Shown here piece after piece: positions 16,211-24,582 of a stretch of DNA of 57,375 bases. The stretch spans positions 1 to 57,375 of the forward strand of contig NZ_AHAM01000297.1 in NCBI RefSeq assembly GCF_000236565.1, given 5' to 3'. The position numbers and the translations under genes were made by a program. The stretch is from Mesorhizobium alhagi CCNWXJ12-2. Its GTDB lineage: Bacteria; Pseudomonadota; Alphaproteobacteria; Rhizobiales; Rhizobiaceae. The number at the start of each line of letters is the position of its first letter. Position 1 is the first letter of the stretch. A model generated the notes under the pieces. That model searched no databases. It was not told the DNA's origin and was given only the letters and a program-made list of their open reading frames with translations.

Positions 16211-16225
16211 GTTATGTAGTATAAC
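16211..16225. promoter_or_regulatory. MarR-type operator upstream of the hydrolase gene
   Basis: GTTATGTAGTATAAC is the core of a 19-bp palindrome (TAGTTAT-GTAGT-ATAACTA). Its near edge is 15 nt from the hydrolase start codon, identical to the ligase operator spacing. On the minus strand TTGACG lies further upstream and a -10-like TATACT overlaps the site. A further half-site, CATAAC, occurs at 16237-16242. Confidence 0.6.
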
Positions 16226-16455
16226 TATTAATGCTACATAACGTTGAACCCGTCAAGCGGGCGAGGTTCAGCGAGAGAACGATTGGTTCGTCGACCTACG
16301 CTCGCCGTGACGAGTCACACGTGTATCGCAAAGACGGCAGTATCGGCCTTAGCCAGGATCATCCAAAAGTGTGTTGGCCTACCTAAACGGTTGAGGGCTG
16401 CCAACAGGACTTCCTCCCGGTTCGCATGCTAGCAATGGGCGGACAGGAGGGTGGA

Positions 16456-17472
16456 ATGTCGTCCTTGCGCCTTGCCGCGATAGCGGCACTGGCAATTGCT
16501 CTCAACAGTCCGACGCTGACATCAGCCGCCGAGCAGGTGGGGCAGGCCGTTCTGATCAAGACCGCTGTAACGGGCGCGAACGGCCCGCTGTCCGTCAGAG
16601 CGCCGGTCCACAGGGACGAGCGAATTCGAACGTCCAATTCCGGACTTGGCCAGTTTGTATTTCGGGACGGCACGAAATTGGCGGTGGGATGGGGTTCATC
16701 CGTCGTCATCGACAAGTTCGTTTTCGATGACACAAAGTCAGTGAAGAAGCTGACGATCAAAGCCGCGAAGGGAACGTTCCGCTGGATCAGCGGAAACTCG
16801 AGTTCCTCGGCTTACGAAATCGTGACGCCTGCCGGGACCATTGGAGTTCGCGGCACTGCTTTCGACGTCTTTGTTGGAGCAAACGGGACAACGGCAGTCG
16901 TTCTGCTGAATGGCGCCGCCCGTTTTTGTGGCAGCAATGGATGTCGGCAACTTACGCGGCGATGCGACTGCGTCATTGCCACGCGGTCCGGCGGTGTGAG
17001 CGATCCCCGGCGGGTCAACCCCGGCATGCTCCGGACGCTTGGAAGCGCGCGCGCATTGCCATTCCTTTCCGGCAACCAGCAGCTTTCGGGCGGATTTCAA
17101 ACGAGCAGCGGCAGCTGCGGGCTTTCAATGGCGACTCTGAGTGACCCACAAAGGAGCCAGCCACCAGCTCAGAATCCGACTAAGCCCGGAAAGCCAGACA
17201 AGCCCAGCAAACCCGACAAACCTGATAAGCCTGATAAGCCTGGTAAGCCCGACAAACCGAGCAAACCTGACAAGCCCGACAGACCGAGCAAACCTGACAA
17301 GCCAGATAGTCCTGGTAAACCGGGGAAGGGCAAGGGGAACAACGGCCACGGAAACGACCCTGATGGGCACGACTCCTCAAATCCCGGGAAGGGGAAAGCC
17401 GGCCGTGACAATACAGACCAGGACGGGAAGCCGGGCCGTGGTGGCAAGGGTCACGGCAAGGGCCGCCATTGA
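16456..17472 (+). CDS. Exported FecR-domain protein with KPDKP-repeat tail
   Basis: A 338-residue protein starting at ATG 16456 behind GGAGG (16446-16450). A signal peptide (residues 1-26) is followed by a FecR-type beta domain: DERIRTSNSGLGQFVFRDGT, AKGTFRWISG and IVTPAGTIGVRGTAFDVFV are classic FecR blocks. The last 110 residues are KPDKP/KPSKP repeats and then a Gly/Lys/Asn-rich tail. FecR normally couples to a TonB receptor and an ECF sigma factor; neither is present, and there is no membrane anchor after the signal. I infer an envelope or secreted scaffold protein, the basic Pro-rich tail perhaps contacting peptidoglycan or DNA. Confidence 0.8.
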   Translation: MSSLRLAAIAALAIALNSPTLTSAAEQVGQAVLIKTAVTGANGPLSVRAPVHRDERIRTSNSGLGQFVFRDGTKLAVGWGSSVVIDKFVFDDTKSVKKLTIKAAKGTFRWISGNSSSSAYEIVTPAGTIGVRGTAFDVFVGANGTTAVVLLNGAARFCGSNGCRQLTRRCDCVIATRSGGVSDPRRVNPGMLRTLGSARALPFLSGNQQLSGGFQTSSGSCGLSMATLSDPQRSQPPAQNPTKPGKPDKPSKPDKPDKPDKPGKPDKPSKPDKPDRPSKPDKPDSPGKPGKGKGNNGHGNDPDGHDSSNPGKGKAGRDNTDQDGKPGRGGKGHGKGRH

Positions 17473-17621
17473 TCGTTTTGAGACAAAGCCCGTGGAGACC
17501 GCGAAAGTCGTTCTCCAAAGGGCGCTGCTTCAATTCATCCGTGACCGGCTCCCGCACCGTGGATTGAGCAGGAATAGTCTGGCGGCCAGCGCCTGACCGG
17601 AGCTTCGTTCCACAGGCTCCG

Positions 17622-17822
17622 TTACAATTCTTTTTCGGCAAGTTCACGAACTTCGTCGCGAACGGATCGACAAATCTCCAGCGCCGCCGACCCATAGCCG
17701 ACCGCCTGCCAAGCGAACCGTTCGCGGATCCGGATGAGCGGCAGCTCAAATTTATTCAGCGTGCGTGCGACGTCGGTGTAAGAATGCTGGTCAAATGCAC
17801 CAACGCTCTGCAGACAATGCTT
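17622..17822 (-). pseudogene. Short protein-like remnant without a start codon
   Basis: The minus strand encodes about 64 codons without ATG, GTG or TTG at a suitable place. The last 45 read like real protein: VARTLNKFELPLIRIRERFA, then WQAVGYGSAALEICRSVRDE, ending ELAEKEL at TAA 17622-17624. It overlaps the start of the convergent-facing glucanase gene. The family is not recognised. It is probably the tail of a deleted gene. Confidence 0.3.
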
Positions 17823-19118
17823 TCACTTTCCACATCCAATCTTCCAGCGCACGCTGCCGATCTTGACGACGATGCGTTGCTCGACATCGTGCAGCGGCAA
17901 ACGGCTGGCTATTTCTGGGAAGGCGCGCATCCGGTCAGCGGACTTGCCCGGGATCGCCAGAAGACGACGGGCGACCCCGCCAACGATCTCGTGGCGATCG
18001 GCGGCTCGGGCTTCGGCATCATGGCCGTCATCGTTGCGGTCGATCGGGGTTGGGTCGATCGCGGCGCAGCGTTGTTCCGGTTGCATGGGATGCTCGATTT
18101 GTTGGAACGTTCGCCGCGTTACCACGGCATGCTTCCGCACTTCATCAACGGCCGCACTGGCGAGACCATTCCCTTCCGCCGAAAAGATGACGGCGCCGAC
18201 CTGGTCGAGACAACGTTCCTGTTTCAAGGACTGATTTGCGCTCGCGAGTATTTTGCCGAGAACGCGCCCGAAGAGCATCGTCTGCAGGATCGCGTGAACG
18301 CGCTCCTTTCAAAGGCCGAATGGGGCTGGTTCACACGCGGGAACCGGGAACTCATGTGGCACTGGAGCCCCAAGCATGGCTTGGCGATGAACAGTCCGAT
18401 CGAGGGTTGGAACGAATGCCTGCTCAGTTTCGTACTGGCTGCGGGATCGCCGCACCACGCCATTGATCCGGAAATCTACCACCAGGGCTTTGCCGCCGGC
18501 CCGGGCTTTCGAAACGGGCGCGAGTACTATGGCATTTCATTGCCGCTCGGCATGAATTTCGGCGGTCCGCTTTTCTTCGCCCACTATTCCTTCTGCGGGC
18601 TTGATCCGCGTGGGCTCATCGATCGTCATACCGATTATTGGGACCAGAACGTTCGGCACACGCAGATCAATCATCGGCATTGCGTCCTCAATCCCCACAG
18701 TCACCACGGCTATGGACCCGATTGCTGGGGCCTGACCGCGAGCCATGGGCCTTGCGGCTACGTCGCTCACGCGCCAGACAGGGATTTGGGCGTTGTTGCG
18801 CCGAGCGCCGCACTGTCGAGCTTTCCTTATGCGCCTGCAGAGGCCATGCACGCGCTGCGCGGCTTCCTCACCAAGCCCCGAAACCGCATGTGGGGACGTT
18901 TTGGCTTTGTCGACGCGTTTTGCGAAAGTCGCAATTGGTATTCCCGAACCTACCTCGCGATCAATCAAGGTCCGATCGTGGTGATGATGGAGAACCATCG
19001 AACCGCGCTCCTGTGGAGGCTATTCATGGGTGCTCCGGAGGTTCGCCGTGGCCTGGCTCGGCTCGGCTTCACCAGCCCACATCTCAATCGTGATTTGGCT
19101 CGGGCAGGACCGCAGTGA
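17784..19118 (+). CDS. Glucoamylase-like protein, probable GH144-type beta-1,2-glucanase
   Basis: A 444-residue alpha/alpha-barrel protein of the glycoamylase-like (PF10091) family that includes GH144 endo-beta-1,2-glucanases. Family blocks are present: TAGYFWEGAHPVSGLARDR near the N-terminus, NDLVAIGGSGFGIMAVIVAV, DDGADLVETTFLFQGLICAR, and a late WGLTASHGPCGY region. Acidic residues in ADLVET and near SPIEGWNE are candidate catalytic or binding groups. Start options are ATG 17784 and ATG 17817; no clear signal peptide or Shine-Dalgarno decides. Rhizobia make cyclic beta-1,2-glucans, so a turnover role is plausible. Substrate is an inference from the family. Confidence 0.8.
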   Translation: MLVKCTNALQTMLSLSTSNLPAHAADLDDDALLDIVQRQTAGYFWEGAHPVSGLARDRQKTTGDPANDLVAIGGSGFGIMAVIVAVDRGWVDRGAALFRLHGMLDLLERSPRYHGMLPHFINGRTGETIPFRRKDDGADLVETTFLFQGLICAREYFAENAPEEHRLQDRVNALLSKAEWGWFTRGNRELMWHWSPKHGLAMNSPIEGWNECLLSFVLAAGSPHHAIDPEIYHQGFAAGPGFRNGREYYGISLPLGMNFGGPLFFAHYSFCGLDPRGLIDRHTDYWDQNVRHTQINHRHCVLNPHSHHGYGPDCWGLTASHGPCGYVAHAPDRDLGVVAPSAALSSFPYAPAEAMHALRGFLTKPRNRMWGRFGFVDAFCESRNWYSRTYLAINQGPIVVMMENHRTALLWRLFMGAPEVRRGLARLGFTSPHLNRDLARAGPQ

Positions 19119-20041
19119 TTTGATACTCTTGCGGTACGCACCTCGTTAGCAGGCAGACGTGGGCGCCGAGGACCCAGGCTGTGGCGGAGGAGATCGTGCG
19201 CTCAATCCCTGGCCAGGCCACGGCAACGGCCCGGCCAGGAAAATGCCCTTGCTGACATCCCTGCTCCGCTCCGCAGCCGACCCATCAGCGCAAAATCGGC
19301 TCACCGTTGAGACCAGACGCGATCTGCGGGACCATTTCCTCCAGGATGGTATGACGCGGTTGGCGCTCCTTAAAGGCGGGAACGGAACGCATGAGGTCAC
19401 GTTCTCCAACCATGGAAACTGCCGGGCCTGTCGAGGACGCCGGGCACAATGGAAAGCAAAGCCGCAATGTCCTATCGGTATTTCTCGCATGAAATCGATT
19501 CCGAAACCCATTACTGCGTCAAATGCGGACGTTTCCTGATGGAGCTTCAGGAGAGCAAGCAATGGGTCGGAAACGAAGTCCTCCCCGCCTGCGTTGAAGC
19601 CTCGAATGTTTGCGCAATCAGCCACATCGTACGGAACCCACAGGTTGATGGCGTCCAAGGAGGTTCTCCCATGCGGCCGCGTTCCAACCTGCGATAGGTC
19701 GCCGTCCGCGAGTGACCGACTTTCAGGCGTGCACATAACAGGCGCGAACCCGTTGATTGCGATTCTCTCGCATTTTCAAGCTCTTCTACAGATTACGTGA
19801 AGTAATGATCGTTATTGATGGCGTTTATTGCGCAATGATTCTGCCGATTGTCAGATCGACGCAAATAGATTATCCTGGGTTATATGGCTGCATGTTCTGC
19901 CAGCATGCCTGCTATTAGGAAATGAAATTGAGCAACCGGTGGGTTTCGACTCCGGCCGGTAGAGCATGTCTTGATTATCTAGGGCCGGGGGGCTTTCAAC
20001 GTGTCAAGCGTCAGCTTCGATACGCGTCCAGGAGTCTCTTC
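19119..20041. other. Long stretch with only one weak small ORF
   Basis: About 920 nt lie between the glucanase and peroxidase genes. Apart from the short zinc-ribbon-like ORF listed separately, I see no convincing coding sequence, terminator or RNA. The last 200 nt are more AT-rich and should hold the peroxidase promoter. Confidence 0.4.
19467..19697 (+). CDS. Possible small zinc-ribbon-like protein
   Basis: From ATG 19467 the frame reads MSYRYFSHEIDSETHYCVKCGR, with a CxxC knuckle (CVKC), and later ACVEASNVCAISHIVR, which could supply further ligands. It has about 76 codons and no good Shine-Dalgarno. The opposite strand also stays open, so coding status is uncertain. I do not recognise a family. 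Confidence 0.3.
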   Translation: MSYRYFSHEIDSETHYCVKCGRFLMELQESKQWVGNEVLPACVEASNVCAISHIVRNPQVDGVQGGSPMRPRSNLR

Positions 20042-21649
20042 ATGTCCCTAAAACCAAAATCATCCTCCGCCGCGGCGCTATTTGCCGCGAAAGTCACCAA
20101 TCTTGAATCCACGCCTGCCGTCGTCTCGAACGCGATCAAGACGACTCCGGGCCACGGCGTCGCCGGACGTCATGCCACCCGCGAACTGCTCGATGCCCTG
20201 TCCGGGCACAAGGACCCGGGCATGTTCGGCCGCATGTTCCCAAAACTTGCCCCGCTCAATGTTGCAGACGCGAAGCTTCAGGTTCTCGCAGATGCGATGA
20301 AGGACACGGATCCGGGCAGCCAGACCGGCAACAATCCCAACATTCCGTCCGGCTTTACCTATTTCGGCCAGTTCGTCGACCATGACATCACGCTCGATCT
20401 GACGTCGCTGGGTGACAAGGAAAAGGATCCACTGGGCATCGAGAACTTCCGCACCCCGAGCGTCGACCTCGATTGCGTCTACGGCCTTGGCCCGGATGGC
20501 AGCCCGCATCTTTATGCGCGCAACCCAGCCGCAGGGAACAAGCACGGACCCAAGCTGCTGATCGGCAAGAACATCACTGTCGGCTTCGGCGGCGTCACGG
20601 GAGACTTCCGCAACGACCTGCCGCGCAGCCCTGAGGGCTTTGCCCTCATCGGCGACCACCGCAACGACGAGAACCTGCTCGTCGCGCAGACGCACCTGGC
20701 CTTCCTGAAGTTCCACAACGCCATCTGCGACATGCTGGCCGGTTCCGCGAACCCGCCTGCCGACATCTTCAAGGAAGCCCGCAGACTTGCCACCTGGCAC
20801 TACCAATGGATGGTGCTGCACGATTGGGTGGAGCGCCTGACCGAAAAGGGGACTGTGGCCAAAATTCTCCACAACGGCCGCAAGCACTACCGCTTCAAGA
20901 AGGTGCCCTATATGCCGGTCGAATTCTCGGCCGCTGCCTACCGCCTTGGGCACAGTATGGTCCGCGAGAAATATCCTCACAACAAGGTGTTCACGCTTGC
21001 AGACTTCAGCCAGCTGTTCGACTTCAGCGGCCTGTCAGGGTCCATCATCGGCGATCTCGCACCGAATCCGCCGACCGGACCCGTTCCGGTTTCGGCCTTG
21101 CCCAGCAACTGGATCATCGACTGGCGGCGGTTTTACGAGTTGGGCGACAGCGGTGGCGCCCCCGTCAACATGACCCCAACGAGGAAGATTGATCCGCAAC
21201 TGGCACCGGTCCTGCACAGCCTGCCCGGCGGCGGTGGCAATCTCGCCTTCCGCAACTTGAAGCGGGGCGTCAATCTCGGTCTGCCGTCAGGCCAGGACGT
21301 CGCCGAACACATGAAGATCAAGAACCCGCTCTCTCCCGACGAAATTGCATCCGACAGCAACGGATCGACGGACGGGCAGGCGGCGAAGTCGCAAGGACTG
21401 CACACGAAAACGCCGCTTTGGTACTACATCCTCAAGGAAGCCAAGGTACGGCACGACGGCCTCAGGCTCGGTCCCGTGGGGTCGGTCATCGTGTCGGAGG
21501 TCTTTGTGGGCCTCGTGCACGGCGACCAGAACTCGTTCCTTTGGAGGGAAAAGAACTGGAAGCCGTCGCTACCTTCGGCATCACCCGGCGACTTCAAGAT
21601 GGCCGACATGCTCCGGTTCGTGAATGACATCAATCCGATAGGAGACTGA
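20042..21649 (+). CDS. Animal-type haem peroxidase family protein
   Basis: A 535-residue protein of the animal haem-dependent peroxidase superfamily (PF03098). The distal-His block FTYFGQFVDHDITLD is at about 105-119 (His114), the RNEN-like segment GDHRNDENLLVAQTHLAFLKFHN follows, and the proximal-His helix reads AAAYRLGHSMVR near residue 300. Bacterial members oxidise halides or phenols or generate radicals with H2O2. ATG 20042 has CAGGAG 7 nt upstream and is preferred to an earlier in-frame ATG at 19922. There is no classic signal peptide. It starts a same-strand run with DUF2235, ankyrin and YHS genes. Substrate unknown. Confidence 0.88.
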   Translation: MSLKPKSSSAAALFAAKVTNLESTPAVVSNAIKTTPGHGVAGRHATRELLDALSGHKDPGMFGRMFPKLAPLNVADAKLQVLADAMKDTDPGSQTGNNPNIPSGFTYFGQFVDHDITLDLTSLGDKEKDPLGIENFRTPSVDLDCVYGLGPDGSPHLYARNPAAGNKHGPKLLIGKNITVGFGGVTGDFRNDLPRSPEGFALIGDHRNDENLLVAQTHLAFLKFHNAICDMLAGSANPPADIFKEARRLATWHYQWMVLHDWVERLTEKGTVAKILHNGRKHYRFKKVPYMPVEFSAAAYRLGHSMVREKYPHNKVFTLADFSQLFDFSGLSGSIIGDLAPNPPTGPVPVSALPSNWIIDWRRFYELGDSGGAPVNMTPTRKIDPQLAPVLHSLPGGGGNLAFRNLKRGVNLGLPSGQDVAEHMKIKNPLSPDEIASDSNGSTDGQAAKSQGLHTKTPLWYYILKEAKVRHDGLRLGPVGSVIVSEVFVGLVHGDQNSFLWREKNWKPSLPSASPGDFKMADMLRFVNDINPIGD

Positions 21650-21781
21650 CACGTCGGCCGATGGTTGCGGCGCTTCTCGCCGCCGCAGCCATTCCGGACC
21701 GCCACCGCGCAATGCACGAGGCGCCGATGAAGCAGCGGCGAAACCAGTTCCACCCCCTGCGCAAGCGAGATGAGGAGAGCG

Positions 21782-23245
21782 ATGCCGAGAAACATCGTTA
21801 TTTTCGCTGACGGAACGGGACAACGCGGCGGAATTTTCTTCGACGAGAACCGCAGCAACATCTACAAGCTTTACCGAGCCACCCGATGCGGGCCGGAATC
21901 TTCGGTCAATCCCGCCGAACAGCTGACCTTTTACGACCCCGGCATCGGCACGGAACCGGTCGAAGGCAATTTCTTCTTCAGGCTGTACCGTCGCCTCCAC
22001 AACCTCGTCAGCCAGGCAACTGGACTGGGTCTGACGCTGAACATGATCGAGTGCTATGCCGCCATCATCAGGATGTGGAAGCCCGGAGACAGGATATTCC
22101 TGTTCGGTTTCAGCCGCGGGGCCTACACGGTCCGCGCGATTGGCGGCGTTCTTTCCTATTGCGGCGTCCCTACACATATGGATGACGGATCGCCTCTACT
22201 TCGCGACGAAGCCTCGACGATCCGGATCGCGAAAGCGGCAATCAAGGACGTCTACCAGTTCACCAGTTCCAGAAGGCGCGACACTGCCACTGCCAAACAG
22301 CTGATGCGCATGAAACAGCGCGATCTGCTCGCCGCCCGGTTCAGGGAGAAATTCGGTTCCGGTGACGGGGAGGTGTCGAACACGGTTCCGCACTTCATAG
22401 GCGTCTTCGACACGGTTGCTTCACTGGCCAATCCTCAGGCTGTCGCGATGTTCGCCGCCTTGCTGGCCTTAGTGCTTGTGGCCGTTTCCTGGGCGCTGTC
22501 GTACCTTGCCTTCTCGTTTCTTTGGTGGGCTGGTGTTCTGGGAGCCGTTGCGGTTGTCCTTGCCGCCGCCTGGTATGCAGGCGAACACCTGAAGGCTCCC
22601 GGCCCCTTGCCGGGCTACGGCGCCCGACAGACCCGGCACTGGACCGAATTCCGCATGCGGTTCCACGACCTGAAATTATCGCCGAGCGTCCCCTATGCCC
22701 GCCATGCGATATCGATCGACGAGAACCGTGCCGAATTCGACCGGGTGCGGTGGTTCGGCGACCCGGGGGTTGACGAAAACGGGGTCAACAAGTTCGAGCA
22801 GGTCTGGTTCGCTGGCAACCATTCCGATGTCGGGGGCAGCTACCCGGAGAACGATTCGCGTCTTTCCGACACGGCGCTCCAATGGATGCTGGACGCCGCG
22901 ACAAGCGTCGGGCTGGTGCACGATCAATCCTGGCTGAGGCTTTTCCAGGATGCCGCCGGGCCGCAGCATGACGAGAAAAGGATTGGCGTGTACCGGCACA
23001 CCCGAACGCTGGTCCGCAAAGTTCCCCCGGACGCCGTACTGCACCAATCCGTGTTTGACCGCTTCGAGGTGCCCGAAGTGCTGCAGTACAACATGCTCAA
23101 GCCGTATCGGCCCGAAGCTTTGCGGGATCATGGGCTGGTGAAGCATTATTTCGAAGGTTCAAAATTGCCAATTTCCGAAGACAATCCCCAAAGATTGGAG
23201 TCGGTTCGCAGACGCCCGGACAAGGAGATCGATGGCTTCCGTTAA
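21782..23245 (+). CDS. DUF2235 alpha/beta hydrolase (Tle1-like) with membrane segments
   Basis: A 487-residue protein of the DUF2235 family, the alpha/beta-hydrolase group that includes type VI secretion Tle1 phospholipases. The N-terminus reads RNIVIFADGTGQ; the nucleophile elbow is GFSRGA with Ser111; GVFDTVASL (Asp210) and WFAGNHSDVGGSY (His) supply the rest of a triad. Two hydrophobic helices lie at about 222-264, between Asp and His. ATG 21782 follows GAGGAG. No VgrG, PAAR or Hcp gene is near, so a secreted effector role is not supported directly; a membrane-bound lipase-like enzyme is equally possible. It lies between the peroxidase and an exported ankyrin protein. Confidence 0.85.
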   Translation: MPRNIVIFADGTGQRGGIFFDENRSNIYKLYRATRCGPESSVNPAEQLTFYDPGIGTEPVEGNFFFRLYRRLHNLVSQATGLGLTLNMIECYAAIIRMWKPGDRIFLFGFSRGAYTVRAIGGVLSYCGVPTHMDDGSPLLRDEASTIRIAKAAIKDVYQFTSSRRRDTATAKQLMRMKQRDLLAARFREKFGSGDGEVSNTVPHFIGVFDTVASLANPQAVAMFAALLALVLVAVSWALSYLAFSFLWWAGVLGAVAVVLAAAWYAGEHLKAPGPLPGYGARQTRHWTEFRMRFHDLKLSPSVPYARHAISIDENRAEFDRVRWFGDPGVDENGVNKFEQVWFAGNHSDVGGSYPENDSRLSDTALQWMLDAATSVGLVHDQSWLRLFQDAAGPQHDEKRIGVYRHTRTLVRKVPPDAVLHQSVFDRFEVPEVLQYNMLKPYRPEALRDHGLVKHYFEGSKLPISEDNPQRLESVRRRPDKEIDGFR

Positions 23246-23415
23246 AAGCGATGCGGGATTGCCAACTCACCTGGATTGAGAACCTGCCCGACTGCTTCCC
23301 ACGTGTGGTTTGCCAATTCGACGCCAAACAACCTCGAATTCATTGTTATTCATCCCGCGACTATGGTATTTTGCAGGTTCCGCTCAATTGGGTTGGTTGG
23401 GGGGCGGAGTATGTC

Positions 23416-24006
23416 ATGAAGTACTACTGCGCTTTCTTGTTTGGCCTTCTTATATGGGCCCCGCCAGCTATCGCTGGCCCGTTGCACGACGCGGCAACAC
23501 AAGGTGACGTCGCCCAAGCAACTCGGTTGCTTGGAGGCGGAGCCGATCCCGCGAAGCCGGACACTGCGGGCGAACCACCCTTGCTGCTTGCCGCGCTGAA
23601 GGGACATGCGAACGTTGTCGCTCTGCTTCTCGAACACGGGGCGGACATCAACGTTCGTAACAAGAAAGGGCTGACCGCGCTGCACGCGGCGGCATACGCC
23701 GGAAACCTTCAGGTGACAGAGCTGCTTTTGTCCAAAGGCGCTTTGGTCAACGACAGCAACAACCTCTTCAAGATGTCGCCGCTGCATGCGGCGGCGGAAG
23801 AAGGGCACGCAGACGTCGTCAAAGTCCTGCTGGAAACCAAGGCGGATATCGAGGCCAAGGAGCGGAACGGCTATACGCCGCTTACCCAGGCAGGCTGGCG
23901 AGAACATTGGGATGCCGCGCACCTGCTGATGAAAGCAGGTGCAGAATGCCAGAAGGCCGATCTGGTCGGCGACTGGCTCTACAAGGAATGCTCCAAGCGG
24001 CAGTGA
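23416..24006 (+). CDS. Exported ankyrin-repeat protein
   Basis: A 196-residue protein with a short signal peptide (MKYYCAFLFGLLIWAPPAIAG) followed by about five ankyrin repeats (residues 22-175): for example GEPPLLLAALKGHANVVALL, KGLTALHAAAYAGNLQVTEL and MSPLHAAAEEGHADVVKVLL. The end carries two Cys in about 25 residues (ECQ and KECSKRQ). ATG 23416 has GGAG 6 nt upstream. Periplasmic ankyrin proteins protect against peroxide in some proteobacteria (AnkB next to a catalase) and act as immunity proteins in toxin loci, so either the peroxidase or the DUF2235 hydrolase could be its partner. Confidence 0.85.
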   Translation: MKYYCAFLFGLLIWAPPAIAGPLHDAATQGDVAQATRLLGGGADPAKPDTAGEPPLLLAALKGHANVVALLLEHGADINVRNKKGLTALHAAAYAGNLQVTELLLSKGALVNDSNNLFKMSPLHAAAEEGHADVVKVLLETKADIEAKERNGYTPLTQAGWREHWDAAHLLMKAGAECQKADLVGDWLYKECSKRQ

Positions 24007-24059
24007 CTCTCGTCGGATCGATGGCGATGGCCGCCTCCCTGGAGCAAAGGAGGAATGGA

Positions 24060-24563
24060 ATGAACATGATAGGGAAAGCCACTGTCCGGGCGGCTGGCGT
24101 CGCCTTCGCGCTTCTGGCGTTCACGCCTTTGTCGCACGCCCAAGACGCGGAAGTCGTGAACACCGGCTACTTCGGTGACGTCGCCATAAGAGGCTACGAT
24201 CCGGTGGCGTACTTTACCGAGAACAAGGCCGTTGAAGGGTCCGAGAAGTTCTCCCACAACTGGCTGGGCGCTACCTGGCATTTTGCCAGCGCGCAGAACC
24301 GTGACCTCTTCGTCCGGGAACCCCTGAAATACGCCCCTCAATATGGGGGCCTTTGCGCAGACGGGGTTTCGCTCGGAACCGTCACCACCAACATCGATCC
24401 AAAAGCCTGGCGCATCATCGATGGCAAGCTGTACCTAAATTACGATCCAGGTGCGGCCGACGGTTTCGCGAAGAACCCCACGAAGGTCATCGACTCACAA
24501 AAATACTGGCCAGAGGTGAAACAGACCCTGGTGACCGAGAAGCGTCAGCTGGCCAGGCGGTGA
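24060..24563 (+). CDS. Exported YHS-domain protein
   Basis: A 167-residue protein with a Sec signal peptide (residues 1-28, ending SHAQD) and a single YHS-type domain: VAIRGYDPVAYFTENKAVEG, the strand SHNWLGATWHFASAQNRDLF and YAPQYGGLCADGVSLG. The last block matches the usual PQYGGYCAYAVSxG of exported YHS proteins; such domains are thought to bind metals or small ligands through this Cys region. AGGAGG is 6 nt before ATG 24060. The gap to the ankyrin gene is 53 nt, consistent with one operon; it converges on the cyclase gene. Confidence 0.82.
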   Translation: MNMIGKATVRAAGVAFALLAFTPLSHAQDAEVVNTGYFGDVAIRGYDPVAYFTENKAVEGSEKFSHNWLGATWHFASAQNRDLFVREPLKYAPQYGGLCADGVSLGTVTTNIDPKAWRIIDGKLYLNYDPGAADGFAKNPTKVIDSQKYWPEVKQTLVTEKRQLARR

Positions 24564-24582
24564 CTGCTGTTCTTCTTCCTGC

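Noticed and set aside
21782-24006. Type VI secretion lipase effector with ankyrin immunity protein
   Set aside because: No VgrG, PAAR, Hcp or adaptor genes are near, and the hydrolase has internal membrane helices. Kept only as one hypothesis in the findings.
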